Positions 27,976-38,149 are shown, counted from the stretch's first letter. The stretch is DNA of 64,000 nucleotides from Imperialibacter roseus (GCF_032999765.1 NZ_CP136051.1:5660501-5724500), one strand, 5' to 3'. Translations and numbers: made by a program. The notes: generated by a model not told the origin, from the sequence alone.

Positions 27976-28944
27976 ATGGAATTGACCATTCCCTCTATGA
28001 GCGATATCAAACGGGCGCACACCCGAATCGCTCGTCACATCCTGCAAACACCTGTACTCACCTCGCATAGCATTGATGAAATGGTTGGCGCCAGTGTTTA
28101 TTTTAAATGCGAAAACTTCCAAAAGGTCGGGGCTTTCAAAATGAGGGGAGCCGTAAATGCCATCTTCTCCATCGTGCCTGAAAACCGGACAAAGGGGTTC
28201 GCAACACACTCGTCGGGCAATCACGCACAGGCTGTTGCCCTGGCATCTAAAATGGCTGGTGTAAAGGCCTACATTGTGATGCCCAGTAATTCGGCCGAAG
28301 TGAAGAAAAACGCTGCAATCGGCTACGGTGCCGAAGTCATTTTTTGTGAGCCTACACTGAAGTCAAGAGAGGACACACTAAAGAAAGTAATAGCTGAAAC
28401 GGGAGCGACATTTATCCCTCCTTACGACGACCCGGCTATCATCGCCGGCCAGGCGACTGCTGCCAAAGAGCTGATGGAAGAGGTCGTGGATTTGAATGTA
28501 GTAATGGCCCCTGTAGGTGGCGGTGGCTTGCTAAGTGGCACCGCCCTGGCTTGCCATTACCTCTCGCCGAAAACTGCGGTTATTGGGGCCGAGCCTGAGT
28601 TAGCAGACGATGCCTATCAGTCGGTGAAGAAAGGCAAGCTGATGCCTGCCAAGCCGCCCGTGACAATTGCCGATGGCCTGCGAACAAGCCTGAGCCCGCT
28701 CACCTTCGAGATCATCAGAAATCACGTTAAGGAAATTGTCACAGTTTCAGAAACTGAAATTGTCGACGCCATGCGCATCATCTGGGAGCGTATGAAAATC
28801 ATCATCGAACCTTCATGTGCCGTACCCTTTGCCGCTTTGTTGAAAAGAAAAGAGGAATTCAAGGGGCAAAAAATTGGCATCATTCTCACCGGTGGCAATG
28901 TTGACCTGGAAGACCTGCCGTTCGGTAAATCGTTCGCCAAATAA
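27976..28944 (+). CDS. PLP-dependent threonine/serine dehydratase or racemase
   Basis: 322 residues, fold type II PLP enzyme. Lys55 in GAFKMRGA is the Schiff-base lysine, SSGNHAQA binds the cofactor phosphate-side carboxylate and VGGGGLLSG is the glycine loop for the PLP phosphate. It lacks the C-terminal ACT regulatory domain of biosynthetic IlvA, so it belongs to the short catabolic threonine ammonia-lyase, serine racemase or hydroxyaspartate ammonia-lyase group. These cannot be separated by eye. It lies 91 bases after polA on the same strand; no terminator was seen between them. Its end is convergent with the RND pump gene. Confidence 0.9.
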   Translation: MELTIPSMSDIKRAHTRIARHILQTPVLTSHSIDEMVGASVYFKCENFQKVGAFKMRGAVNAIFSIVPENRTKGFATHSSGNHAQAVALASKMAGVKAYIVMPSNSAEVKKNAAIGYGAEVIFCEPTLKSREDTLKKVIAETGATFIPPYDDPAIIAGQATAAKELMEEVVDLNVVMAPVGGGGLLSGTALACHYLSPKTAVIGAEPELADDAYQSVKKGKLMPAKPPVTIADGLRTSLSPLTFEIIRNHVKEIVTVSETEIVDAMRIIWERMKIIIEPSCAVPFAALLKRKEEFKGQKIGIILTGGNVDLEDLPFGKSFAK

Positions 28945-28952
28945 TTCCGTCA

Positions 28953-31900
28953 CTACCTGATCTGTTCGTGTTTGGTTTTGTTGAATACCCAGAAAATAAT
29001 TGGGAACACGAGCAGTGTTAGAACGGTCGCTGTAATCAGGCCGCCAATAATCACCACAGCCAGTGGTTTTTGCGATTCGGAGCCAATACCGGTTGACGTT
29101 GCAGCCGGGATCAGGCCTATTGACGCCATAAGGGCGGTCATTACCACTGGCCTCGTTCTGACTTTCACACCCTCTATGATCGACTCATTGAGCGACTGTT
29201 TTGCCTTAATGTTTTTGTGAAATTCGGAGATAAGAATTACCCCATTTTGGATACAAATGCCAAATAGGGCAATAAAGCCGACACCAGCAGAAATTCCGAA
29301 ATTGATGCCCGTCATGTGAAGAGCCAAAATACCTCCTATGAGAGCAAAAGGCACGTTGGCTAGCACAAGGAGCGAATCCTTTACATTGCCAAACATGATA
29401 AACAAAAGCACAAAAATACCGATGATGCTGATGGGCACTACCTCTCCCAGCCTTTTTGTCGCCCTTACCTGGTTTTCAAATTCTCCCGTCCAACCAATAC
29501 TATACCCAATAGGCAATTCGATGTTCGCTGACACTTTTTTCTGTGCCTCCTCAATAGTACTGCCGAGGTCTCTCTCACGCACCGAAAACTTCACGCCAAT
29601 AAAGCGTTTAGTATTGTCCCGATAAATAAAGGCTGGGCCTGAAATGGTTTCAATGGAGCAAATTTCCTTCAGTGCGATTTTGGCCCCGTGAATGCTGGGT
29701 ACCTTGAGGTTAGCAATGTCCCTCTCGTCTTTCCTGTAATCCTTATCATACCTGATGCGCACATCAAATTTCTTTTCTCCCTCATATTTCTGAGTCACTG
29801 TTTTGCCACCAAAAGCCATTTCCAGTACTGCTTGTGCATCGGCGATAGTCACTCCATAAGCAGCCATCCTCTCCCTGTCAAGAACTACACTGATTTCCGG
29901 TTGCCCAAGGTTCCTCAATATGCCCACGTCCTTAATGCCAGGCACGTCCTTTATTTGTTCAATTACCCGGCCAGCTATTTCATCAAGGTCGTCGAGGTCA
30001 TCGCCGTAAATCTTAATCGCATTGGATGCGTTGATGCCAGCCACCGACTCCGCAACGTTGTCAATAATTGGCTGAGAGTAGTTGTAAACGATGCCCTGAT
30101 AGGCTCTCAGCTTTTCATCCATTTCCTCTACCAATTCGTCCAGTGAGATCTTTCGCTTCCACTCCTCCTTTGGCTTCAGGTTCACTTGCATCTGCACATA
30201 ATAAAACCCACTTGGGTCAGTACCGTCGTTGCTTCTTCCGGTTTGGGAAAGGACACCATTTACCTCCTCAAAACTCTGAAGCTCTTTTCTAAGCGTGGCT
30301 ACAGTCTTCACAGTTTCGTTCAGGCTGGAGCTCATCGGCAGCTTGGCCTCCACCCAAAGTGCCCCCTCATTCAACTGCGGTAAAAACTCGGTACCCAAAA
30401 ACTTTGATGAAAAGAGCGTAGCCGCCAGCAAAATAAGTGCTGTAATCAATGATATTTTCTTGTTCCTGAATGTCCACAAAAACCCCTTCTCAACCAGTCG
30501 ATTCCAGATGTTAACAAATGGATTGTAGGTCTCCTTTACGTTCTTGTTGAGCAGCAGGTGAGAGAGAACGGGAACCAATGTAAGCGTGAAAATCAGGGCG
30601 CCAATCAGGGCAAAACCCAGTGTGTAGGCGAGGGGGGAAAACATCTTACCTTCCACCTTCTGAAAGGCAAAAATTGGCAACAGGGCGGTAATGATAATCA
30701 GCTTGGAAAAGAATATGGCCTTGCCAAGTTCTGTACCCGTTTTCTTGATCATTCCAGCCTTTGCCAGCTTGTTAAAGTTGGCCATTCCTCTGTGCCGGGC
30801 CATGTGGTCGAGCGATACGAAGAGGCCTTCCACCATCACCACAGCGCCGTCAATAATAATCCCAAAGTCGACAGCTCCCAGCGAAAGCAGGTTAGCACTC
30901 ATGCCCTTCATGCGAAGACAGAGGAAAGCAAAGAGCAGCGATAGAGGAATGATGATAGAAACGATCAGCGTGGTGCGCCAATCGGCCATGAAAAGAAATA
31001 CAATAACAGTTACAAACACAATCCCTTCAAAAAGATTGTGCATAACGGTATTGGTGGTGTAGGTCATCAGGTTGTCCCTGTCGTAGAAGGTTTCCATTTT
31101 CACATCTGACGGCAGCACCCGGGTATTGAGCTCTTCTATTTTGGCTTTCACTCTCTCCAGTACCTCCTTAGGGTTCTCACCCTTCCTCATCACAACTATG
31201 CCTTCAACTACATCGTCGTTGTCATTCAAACCTACCTGGCCCACCCGTGGCATTGAGCTTTCTATTACCTCAGCCAGGTTCTTCACAAGCACCGGGTTAC
31301 CGTTTGCGTCATCAACGATAATATTCTCAATGTCCTCCGGGCTTTGAAGCAGCCCAATACCCCGGACAACATAGGCCTGACCATTCTTTTCTATCACATC
31401 CCCGCCAACGTTGAGGTTACTCTTTGCCACGGCTTCATACACCTCAAGGGGTGTGACGTCGAATTGTGCCAACCTGTTGGGGTCAATACTTATCTCATAA
31501 ACTTTCTCCTGACCACCAAATGCAACAAGGTCGGCAACGCCCGGGATAGAGCGCAGTTGTCTGTCGATCACCCAGTTTTGAATAGTAAGCAACTCCCTGG
31601 TGTCTCTGTTTTTACTTTTCAACGTATACCGGAAAACCTCGCCAGTCGGGCCGTAGGGTGGTTGCACATCGGGCTCCACCCCCTCAGGCAACGACACGTT
31701 TCTCAGCTGATTATTGACCTGCTGCCGGGCAAAGAAATCTTCCACATCATCGTCGAAGATGATTTTTATGACGGAAAGACCAAACATGGTAATGCTGCGA
31801 ACACTTGTCTTCTTCTGGACAGAGTTCATGGCTATTTCTATCGGCGTAGTAACGAATCGCTCAATTTCTTCTGCACTTCGTCCGTTCCACTCGGTTACGA

Positions 31901-32054
31901 TGATGATTTGGGTATTGGTAACGTCCGGAAATGCCTCAATGGGCATATTTTTGAAACTGATAAAGCCAGCGATCACGAGTATACCGACCCAAAAGAAAGT
32001 GAAGGCCCGGTTCTTGAGCGAAAAGGCAATAATGCTTCTAATGAACTTATTCAT
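28953..32054 (-). CDS. czcA: CzcA-type heavy-metal efflux RND transporter
   Basis: 1,033 residues, the usual RND length, with twelve membrane helices and two large periplasmic loops. In TM4 the motif AVDFGIIIDGAVVMVE places Asp396, Asp402 and Glu409 at the positions of CzcA Asp402/Asp408/Glu415, the proton-relay residues. The DFG-x3-DGA-x4-E signature assigns it to the divalent-cation group (Zn, Co, Cd, Ni) and not to the Cu/Ag CusA group; that assignment is by family motif. It is the last gene of a minus-strand run: response regulator, kinase, TolC-like protein, adaptor, pump, with only five bases after the adaptor gene. Confidence 0.95.
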   Translation of the reverse strand: MNKFIRSIIAFSLKNRAFTFFWVGILVIAGFISFKNMPIEAFPDVTNTQIIIVTEWNGRSAEEIERFVTTPIEIAMNSVQKKTSVRSITMFGLSVIKIIFDDDVEDFFARQQVNNQLRNVSLPEGVEPDVQPPYGPTGEVFRYTLKSKNRDTRELLTIQNWVIDRQLRSIPGVADLVAFGGQEKVYEISIDPNRLAQFDVTPLEVYEAVAKSNLNVGGDVIEKNGQAYVVRGIGLLQSPEDIENIIVDDANGNPVLVKNLAEVIESSMPRVGQVGLNDNDDVVEGIVVMRKGENPKEVLERVKAKIEELNTRVLPSDVKMETFYDRDNLMTYTTNTVMHNLFEGIVFVTVIVFLFMADWRTTLIVSIIIPLSLLFAFLCLRMKGMSANLLSLGAVDFGIIIDGAVVMVEGLFVSLDHMARHRGMANFNKLAKAGMIKKTGTELGKAIFFSKLIIITALLPIFAFQKVEGKMFSPLAYTLGFALIGALIFTLTLVPVLSHLLLNKNVKETYNPFVNIWNRLVEKGFLWTFRNKKISLITALILLAATLFSSKFLGTEFLPQLNEGALWVEAKLPMSSSLNETVKTVATLRKELQSFEEVNGVLSQTGRSNDGTDPSGFYYVQMQVNLKPKEEWKRKISLDELVEEMDEKLRAYQGIVYNYSQPIIDNVAESVAGINASNAIKIYGDDLDDLDEIAGRVIEQIKDVPGIKDVGILRNLGQPEISVVLDRERMAAYGVTIADAQAVLEMAFGGKTVTQKYEGEKKFDVRIRYDKDYRKDERDIANLKVPSIHGAKIALKEICSIETISGPAFIYRDNTKRFIGVKFSVRERDLGSTIEEAQKKVSANIELPIGYSIGWTGEFENQVRATKRLGEVVPISIIGIFVLLFIMFGNVKDSLLVLANVPFALIGGILALHMTGINFGISAGVGFIALFGICIQNGVILISEFHKNIKAKQSLNESIIEGVKVRTRPVVMTALMASIGLIPAATSTGIGSESQKPLAVVIIGGLITATVLTLLVFPIIFWVFNKTKHEQIR

Positions 32055-32059
32055 GAACC

Positions 32060-33148
32060 TTAGTCAGTTAGGGCGTCGTAAATGAGTAGCTGATTGTGGG
32101 TAACTACCCTGTCTCCTTCTTTCAATCCGGCGGCGATATAGGTGATGTCACCCAGCTGCCTGAAAGTCTCAACTTGTCTCACTTCCAGGTCAAAACGATC
32201 GTTGAAAACGACCACAAAGTTTTTACTCTTGTCAAAGATTACGGCGTTGGAAGGAACAGCCAGCATTTGCACGTCTTCAGCATAGCTGATACGAATCGAG
32301 GCTCTCATTTCCGGTTTCAGCATATAATCATTATTGGCTAGTTTGATCCGAACTTTCATTGCTTTTGTGGCGGGGTCAATGATGTTGAATATCTTGTCCA
32401 CCTTGCCATGAAATACTTTGTCCTTGTAGCTCAGGGTGGTTACAAATGCATCTACTCCAAGCTTCACCTCATTGATGTCGCTTTCGTTCACGTTGGCAAT
32501 GGCCCACACATCATCTATCTGGGCAATGTCAAAAATGTTGTCGGTTCGGTCGCTCCTGAGTTGCATGTCCTGATTGATATTTTTCTCAATCACAAAGCCA
32601 CTAATAGGCGACACTACCTCATAGATTGAGCCCGACTTCATATTGTAAATCCGGTAGGTCTCCTCAATTCGGTTGAGCTGCAATTGCGCCTTTTCTTGCT
32701 GGCTTTTGGCTTCAATCACGTCTCTTTCGGCCACGAGCTTTCCCTCATAAAGCTCCTGCGCTACTTTCACATTATTCAACGCCACCAGCACATCGTTCTT
32801 TGCGTCCTGCAGTTCTTTCTCGAAGCCAGCCACCTCGGTACTTCTGATAGTGGCGAGCAACTGACCCTTGTTCACATAGTCACCAAGCTCCACATACACT
32901 TTTACCACGTTACCTCCCACCACCGGAAATACTTCGATCAATTTATTGTTGTCGGTGGTAATCTTACCATAGAACCTCAGCTCATTCCGAAGCGGCTCCA
33001 GAACGGCTTTGGCCGTAGTTGTGGACTTAAGCATGGCATCGCTGAGCACAAATGTTTGTTCTTTTTCACTTGTGTCCGCATCCTGTTGACGGCATCCCAA
33101 AAGGGTCGCCAACACTGTCAGGAGAACGATTGGTAATAGCTTTCTCAT
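32060..33148 (-). CDS. CzcB/CusB-like periplasmic adaptor lipoprotein
   Basis: 362 residues. The signal peptide ends in the lipobox LLGC with Cys19, so it is anchored by lipid. Family order is seen: barrel-sandwich half (VVGGNVVKVYVELGDYVNKGQLL), a coiled-coil hairpin (residues about 115-165), the second lipoyl half (SPISGFVIEKNI), then beta-barrel and membrane-proximal domains (EGDRVVTHN). It links the RND pump to the TolC-like channel across the periplasm. No metal-binding N- or C-terminal extension as in some CzcB proteins is present. Confidence 0.93.
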   Translation of the reverse strand: MRKLLPIVLLTVLATLLGCRQQDADTSEKEQTFVLSDAMLKSTTTAKAVLEPLRNELRFYGKITTDNNKLIEVFPVVGGNVVKVYVELGDYVNKGQLLATIRSTEVAGFEKELQDAKNDVLVALNNVKVAQELYEGKLVAERDVIEAKSQQEKAQLQLNRIEETYRIYNMKSGSIYEVVSPISGFVIEKNINQDMQLRSDRTDNIFDIAQIDDVWAIANVNESDINEVKLGVDAFVTTLSYKDKVFHGKVDKIFNIIDPATKAMKVRIKLANNDYMLKPEMRASIRISYAEDVQMLAVPSNAVIFDKSKNFVVVFNDRFDLEVRQVETFRQLGDITYIAAGLKEGDRVVTHNQLLIYDALTD

Positions 33149-33159
33149 TGTTTATTTAT

Positions 33160-34413
33160 TCAGAAAACTGGCGTAGAAGTCGTGTAATTAATACGCTCGC
33201 AGGCACCTGCGAAGTCTTTTCTAATGTTGTTGGACTGGATAATACTTTGCTGATAGCTTTCCATAAAATCGGTAAATTCTATCAGCGAAATATTCCTTTT
33301 CTGGAAGTTGGCCAGCACCCCGGCATACACTCTGTCGAAATTGTTGAAGTCGGAGTTCGGGGAGCTGATGTACTGATAATTGGCTGAGGCTTCTTCGTAC
33401 TTTTGCAAAGCTGTGATGATCTCGTTTTGCAACTTTGACGACTGCAACTCATATAACTTTTGCGATTGCGCTAACTCTGCCTCGGCTAGTTTGATATGCC
33501 CCTGATTTCGGTTCCAAAGCGGCAGAGGAAGGCCCAGCGTAAGATTTACCTGATTTTGAAAGGCGCCTCCCCGTTGATCGTAAGACGCTCCGAGAGTAAG
33601 GTCAGGAATGGCCAAGGACTTCTGCCACTTCACGTTCCATTGATTCGACTCAACGTGCTGAGAAGCGTACAAGAAGTCGGGGCGGTTGGCCGAAGCAGCC
33701 TCTGCCAGCACGTCTACCCCAAGAGCGGGGCGCTGTTCATATATCTGTAGCTCGGCAGTTGTGGGATTGGGGACAACGTCTGTCCCGGAATCCAAAAGCA
33801 ACCTAAGTATCGATTGCTGTTCTATGATATCGTAAGCCAGCATGGTGCGGTCATTCTTAAGTCCGAGATAAAGCGACCGGAGCCTCACCATGTCTTTGAG
33901 GGCAATGTTTCCTTTGTTCACCTGCACCTCGTACGCCGCCAGAAGCGAGTCGACATTGCTTATTTGGTTGTCGAGCGCCGCCACCGACACCATATCGTAA
34001 TAAATGGAGAAGTAGCTAAATCGCAATTGGTACTTCAAGTTCCGAAGAAGATCATTGAACTGAAGCTCAGCCAGCTTCACATTGGACCTCGCCAGGTTCA
34101 CCTCATTCTTCTTCTGTCCACCAAGGTGAATAAGTTGCTCAATTGCAAAACCCTTCTGTCCCGCCTTCCCTACATCCAGCACCCGGTTTTCCTGCGGGTT
34201 CAAGGCATTCAATTCCGCCGAAAAGTAGGGGTTGTCCCAAAGTTTTGCCTGGATCGCCCATGCTCCCGCTGCCTCCACATTGTATTGTTCGGCTAGCAGA
34301 AGGAGGTTGTCGTTCAAAAACTTCGACTCAGCCTCGGCTAGTGTGTAGCCTCCCTGCCCAAATGCCCTAAAAACTGTGACCAAAAACAAAAAGCCTGTGA
34401 TATGATAACGCAT
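33160..34413 (-). CDS. TolC family outer membrane efflux protein (CzcC-like)
   Basis: 417 residues with signal peptide (MRYHITGFLFLVTVFRAFGQ). Two repeats of long coiled-coil helices alternate with short beta segments (for example NPYFSAELNAL and DLTLGASYDQRG / LTLGLPLPLWNRNQG, the latter a conserved TolC-family turn). It forms the outer membrane duct of the metal pump. It begins the structural part of the operon, 84 bases after the kinase gene, and is followed 11 bases later by the adaptor gene. Confidence 0.92.
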   Translation of the reverse strand: MRYHITGFLFLVTVFRAFGQGGYTLAEAESKFLNDNLLLLAEQYNVEAAGAWAIQAKLWDNPYFSAELNALNPQENRVLDVGKAGQKGFAIEQLIHLGGQKKNEVNLARSNVKLAELQFNDLLRNLKYQLRFSYFSIYYDMVSVAALDNQISNVDSLLAAYEVQVNKGNIALKDMVRLRSLYLGLKNDRTMLAYDIIEQQSILRLLLDSGTDVVPNPTTAELQIYEQRPALGVDVLAEAASANRPDFLYASQHVESNQWNVKWQKSLAIPDLTLGASYDQRGGAFQNQVNLTLGLPLPLWNRNQGHIKLAEAELAQSQKLYELQSSKLQNEIITALQKYEEASANYQYISSPNSDFNNFDRVYAGVLANFQKRNISLIEFTDFMESYQQSIIQSNNIRKDFAGACERINYTTSTPVF

Positions 34414-34497
34414 CCTTTGCTTACCGTCTTAAATAACCTGGTAGCAAATAGACGGCGCCGAGCTTATAGGAAGCTTAAAGACTGCCTTAAATAAACC

Positions 34498-35862
34498 TTA
34501 AATTTTAAAAGTGGCCACCACTTCGTTTTTACGAGCCTCGGGAATCCTATAGGTGATGGATGCCCCGTGGTATTGAAAAATTCGTTGCACTATGCCCAGG
34601 CCAAGCCCGCTTCCCGGCTTATTGGCGGTATTGGATCCTCGCTTGAACGCCTGAAAAAGCCGGGTAAGCTCACTCTCAGAGGGTGTTTCTCCACTGTTAA
34701 CAAGCACTAGTTCGATTGTATCGGTATTGGTGCGCAATGTGCAAAGCACCTGCTGATTGTCAGAGTACAGGTAGGCATTTTTCAAAAGGTTGGTAATGGC
34801 GATGCCCAACAGAATTTCGTCCCCCTCTATTTCCAAACTTATCTCCTGACTGGTATTGTTCTCTATTTCAAAGTGAAGCTTGTAGTCGGGGTAAATCCTG
34901 GAAAGTTTTTGCGAGCAAGCAAAGACCGACTCGTCAAGCCTCACCTTCTGAAAGGAGCCCAGCCCCTTTTTTTCATCTATTCTTGATAAAATGAGGAGAG
35001 AAGTGACAACATCGGATAGCTGGTAAGTGTCGCCAGAAATACTTCGCAAGGTCTGCCTTGCCTCCGGCGAAAGGCTCTTCTCATGCACCACGTTTTCAAG
35101 CTGTGTAACAATCCGGGTAATGGGGGTTCGAAGCTCATGCGATGCGTTGGAAGCAAATTCTCTCTGCCTTTTATAAGAGCCCTCTATCCGGTCAAGCATC
35201 TGGTTAAACGAACCCGAAAGCATGTCAATTTCATCCTTTTTGCCAGAAGCCGGAAGCCTGATATTAAGATTATTGTCGGTAATCTGCTGAATCCTCTCCC
35301 GCACAATGTCCAGAGGGAGCAGGCTTTTCTTACTGAGGTAAAATGACAAGATCCAAACAGTGGTTGCCCCCACAAAAAAGGCCCCCAACAAAAGATACTT
35401 CAGGTAGTCGAGCTTTCTGTTCCCGTATTTGTCTTCGGCAGTAACCAGTGCAAAGTAATCCTTCTCGTTGGAGTCGTAGTACATGCCATAAACATCATAC
35501 TCGTTACTCCTTTTAAAAAAAGTCTTATTGTCCCTCAGGTACTTTAAGTCGTCCAGGTCCCAGCTAATGACAGCATCATCGATACTGCTATAAATCAGAT
35601 CTAAACTGTCGTTGAAGATCAAGATTTTCTCATTATACAGCTTGTGGATGGTGTTCCTGTCGATGATTTTGAGGAGCTGATAGTCTACTTCTTTTACTTC
35701 TACAAGAAGCTTGATCGAGGTAATGGCCTTTTCTTGAAGACGCTCCTCAAAATCCTCTTTTCTAAATTGAGAAAACAACGAAAATATCATCAGGAGCACA
35801 ACCCCCAGAAGCGCCGAAAACAGCATGCTAAAAATGATTGAAAATCGCTGCTTCAGGTTCAT
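34498..35862 (-). CDS. Sensor histidine kinase of the metal-efflux locus
   Basis: 454 residues. TM1 is near residues 10-32 and TM2 near 155-175, enclosing a periplasmic sensor domain of about 120 residues. A HAMP domain, HisKA (NASHELRTPITR with phospho-acceptor His242) and HATPase (NLLKNAYLY N box; GSGLGLGIV G2 box) follow. No histidine- or cysteine-rich metal site is obvious in the periplasmic loop. The gene starts one base after the response-regulator stop, so the two are translationally linked. Confidence 0.94.
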   Translation of the reverse strand: MNLKQRFSIIFSMLFSALLGVVLLMIFSLFSQFRKEDFEERLQEKAITSIKLLVEVKEVDYQLLKIIDRNTIHKLYNEKILIFNDSLDLIYSSIDDAVISWDLDDLKYLRDNKTFFKRSNEYDVYGMYYDSNEKDYFALVTAEDKYGNRKLDYLKYLLLGAFFVGATTVWILSFYLSKKSLLPLDIVRERIQQITDNNLNIRLPASGKKDEIDMLSGSFNQMLDRIEGSYKRQREFASNASHELRTPITRIVTQLENVVHEKSLSPEARQTLRSISGDTYQLSDVVTSLLILSRIDEKKGLGSFQKVRLDESVFACSQKLSRIYPDYKLHFEIENNTSQEISLEIEGDEILLGIAITNLLKNAYLYSDNQQVLCTLRTNTDTIELVLVNSGETPSESELTRLFQAFKRGSNTANKPGSGLGLGIVQRIFQYHGASITYRIPEARKNEVVATFKI

Positions 35863-35863
35863 T

Positions 35864-36550
35864 TTACTCTTCCTCCTTCAGATAATATCCAAAGCCCGGT
35901 CTGGTATGGATAAGTTTCGAGTCAAAGCCCTTGTCAACCTTGTTCCTCAAAAAGTTAATATACACCTCAATAGTGTTGGTGCCTGTTTCAAAGTTGATGT
36001 CCCACACCTGCTCAGCAATGGCTTGCTTTGAAACAACTCGACCCCGGGCATTGGCCAGCAACTCCAGAAGTCGATACTCTTTTGGCGTTAACACAATTTC
36101 CTTTTTTGCCCGCCACACCTTCATCTCGTCAACTGAAATTTCCAAATCAGCGACCTTCAGCAAACTGTCGGGCGTCTTTTGCGGCGACACACTTCTGCGC
36201 AGCAATGCCTTGATGCGGGCCAACAGCTCTTCAATCTGAAATGGCTTTACCAGGTAATCGTCCGCTCCATATTCAAGCGCCTCTACTTTGTCCTCCACAG
36301 CACTGTAGGCGGTTAGCATGAGGATGGGCGTAGCACTGTCTGTCTCTCTTATTTTTTTGCAAACCTCTATCCCACTCATGGAAGGCACATTAATATCGAG
36401 CACGTACAACTGATAGCTACTGGCTTGCAGCTGTTTAAAAAAAACCACGCCGTCATATACCACGTCGCAAGTCATGCCATGGCTGGCAAAAAGTCGCTTG
36501 AGCTCATTGGCCATCGTAAAATCGTCTTCCAGCAGCAGTACGTTAGTCAT
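35864..36550 (-). CDS. OmpR/PhoB family response regulator
   Basis: 228 residues. The receiver domain has the acidic pair (LLEDD), phospho-acceptor Asp52 (YVLDINVPSMSG), the Thr/Ser switch (MLTAYS) and Lys (DDYLVKPF). The C-terminal winged helix (residues about 130-225) has VLTPKEYRLLELLANARG and ends in the wing (VDKGFDSKLIHTRPGFGYYL). It is first in the metal-efflux transcription unit and most likely switches on its own operon when metal is sensed, as CusR/CzcR do. Confidence 0.95.
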   Translation of the reverse strand: MTNVLLLEDDFTMANELKRLFASHGMTCDVVYDGVVFFKQLQASSYQLYVLDINVPSMSGIEVCKKIRETDSATPILMLTAYSAVEDKVEALEYGADDYLVKPFQIEELLARIKALLRRSVSPQKTPDSLLKVADLEISVDEMKVWRAKKEIVLTPKEYRLLELLANARGRVVSKQAIAEQVWDINFETGTNTIEVYINFLRNKVDKGFDSKLIHTRPGFGYYLKEEE

Positions 36551-36626
36551 GGTTTAAAAAGTGAGTGGCAACAGTTCACAATTATACGAGTAATAGAGAT
36601 TCATAAGAGCACTTTCTCAGAAAGGA

Positions 36627-36950
36627 TCACGCTACCCCCACATACAGCCCATCCTCCCTCCACTCCAACGGGCAACAGTCCAGGTCGCTGCCTCTTTGCT
36701 CCGCCTCCTCGCCAGTTTCCATGTTGAAACGATAGCTGTGTAATGCACAAACTATTTCACCAAAGGGATTGACCCTACCCTGGTGCAGTGGAAACCTCAT
36801 ATGTGGACAAGCGTCGTGAAACGCAAAAACTCCTTTCGGCGTCATCACAAGGCAAAGCGTTTTCCCGCCAGCAGTCAGTTTTACCGGCTTGTTCATCGTC
36901 AGACTGTTTTGCATGGCCTGTTCGCTGGAAAATACCTTATACCATTGCAT
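36627..36950 (-). CDS. Rieske-type [2Fe-2S] ferredoxin-like protein
   Basis: 107 residues, a single Rieske domain. Ligands are Cys48-x-His50 (ACPHMRFPL) and Cys68-x2-His71 (CALHSYRF), the standard C-x-H...C-x2-H pattern with 17 residues between. No membrane segment, so a soluble electron carrier or a small oxygenase-type ferredoxin. It is separated by 76 bases from the response-regulator gene downstream and is divergent from the aminotransferase gene (53 bases between starts). A partner oxidoreductase is not visible. Confidence 0.9.
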   Translation of the reverse strand: MQWYKVFSSEQAMQNSLTMNKPVKLTAGGKTLCLVMTPKGVFAFHDACPHMRFPLHQGRVNPFGEIVCALHSYRFNMETGEEAEQRGSDLDCCPLEWREDGLYVGVA

Positions 36951-37003
36951 GTATTGTGACTATTACGATTATTTTTACCCCGATAGCTAAAATTAGAACA
37001 ACG

Positions 37004-38149
37004 ATGCTCGATTGCCAAAGAGATAAATTTTTTCTGCCTGAAGGTGTGCCCTACCTCAACTGCGCCTACATGTCGCCTATGATGATCAAGGTTGAAGAAA
37101 AAGGCATTGAGGGTATGCAAAAAAAGCGGTTTCCTTATCAGGTCTCCCCACAAGATTTTTTTTCGGATACCGACGAATTGAGGAACCTGTTTGCAGAGAT
37201 AATTGATGCACCTGAAGCCAATCGAATAGTTGTCATCCCTTCTGTGTCTTATGGCATGGCCACCGTTACCAGGAACCTGAAGATGAGCAAGGGCGATGAA
37301 GTAATTGTTGCCGGAGAGCAGTTTCCAAGCAATGTCTATCCGTGGATGAACGCTTGCCGGAACCAGGGTGCCGAGCTCAAAATAATTGCTCCACCCGAGC
37401 TGGCAGAAGGGCGTGGGAAGAAATGGAATGAGAATATACTGGAAGCGATCAGCAGTAAGACTAAACTTGTGGCGATCAGCCATTGTCATTGGGCCGATGG
37501 TACCATCTTTGAATTGAAGAAAATTCGGCAGCGCACCAGGGAGGTTGGTGCTTTGCTGGTCATTGATGGCACGCAATCTGTGGGAGCTTTCTCGTTCAGT
37601 GTAAAACAAATTGAGCCCGATGCCCTGGTTTGCGCTGGTTACAAATGGCTGATGGGCCCTTACTCCATCGGGCTTGCCTACTACGGCCCACACTTTGACA
37701 ATGGCTCGCCGGTGGAAGAAAACTGGATCAACCGGTTTGAGAGCGAAGATTTCACTAACCTCATCAATTACCAGGAGAATTATCAACCCGGTGCACTCCG
37801 CTATGAGGTAGGCGAGCATAGCAATTTTATCCTCGTACCTATGCTAAAGGCTGCTCTCAAACAAATCATCAAATGGCAGGTGCCTGAAATAAGCGGATAT
37901 TGCACTCAACTCACCCGGGAGGCTATTACCATTTTGCGTAACAAAGGCTATCTGATCGAAGATGACGCCTATCGCTCTCCTCACCTCTTTGGGGTTAGGT
38001 TCAAAGAAAAGACCTCTTTTGAGAAAACCCAGGCCCTCCTTCAACAGCACAAAGTCAGTGTTTCCGTCAGAGGTACCTCTATCCGCATTTCACCCAATGT
38101 TTACAACAATTTCGACGATATTTCTGTCTTACTTAAATGCTTCGAATGA
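37004..38149 (+). CDS. Class-V aminotransferase (cysteine desulfurase-like)
   Basis: The ATG at 37004 is preferred; the same frame opens at 36788 but would overlap the divergent Rieske gene. 381 residues. PLP-site features: Asp188-Gln191 (IDGTQSVGAF) and Schiff-base Lys214 (GYKWLMGPY). It lacks the C-terminal active cysteine loop of IscS/SufS that I can recognise, so it is better called a class-V aminotransferase or isopenicillin-epimerase-like enzyme than a desulfurase. The substrate is not known. The next gene begins 35 bases after its stop and may be cotranscribed. Confidence 0.9.
   Translation: MLDCQRDKFFLPEGVPYLNCAYMSPMMIKVEEKGIEGMQKKRFPYQVSPQDFFSDTDELRNLFAEIIDAPEANRIVVIPSVSYGMATVTRNLKMSKGDEVIVAGEQFPSNVYPWMNACRNQGAELKIIAPPELAEGRGKKWNENILEAISSKTKLVAISHCHWADGTIFELKKIRQRTREVGALLVIDGTQSVGAFSFSVKQIEPDALVCAGYKWLMGPYSIGLAYYGPHFDNGSPVEENWINRFESEDFTNLINYQENYQPGALRYEVGEHSNFILVPMLKAALKQIIKWQVPEISGYCTQLTREAITILRNKGYLIEDDAYRSPHLFGVRFKEKTSFEKTQALLQQHKVSVSVRGTSIRISPNVYNNFDDISVLLKCFE

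Noticed and set aside
31344-32063. Open frame of 239 codons on the plus strand
   Set aside because: It lies wholly opposite the CzcA-type pump gene, has no family features, and its composition follows the antisense of the membrane-helix code.
36899-37819. Open frame of 306 codons on the minus strand
   Set aside because: It is antisense to the class-V aminotransferase, whose catalytic motifs fix the true frame.
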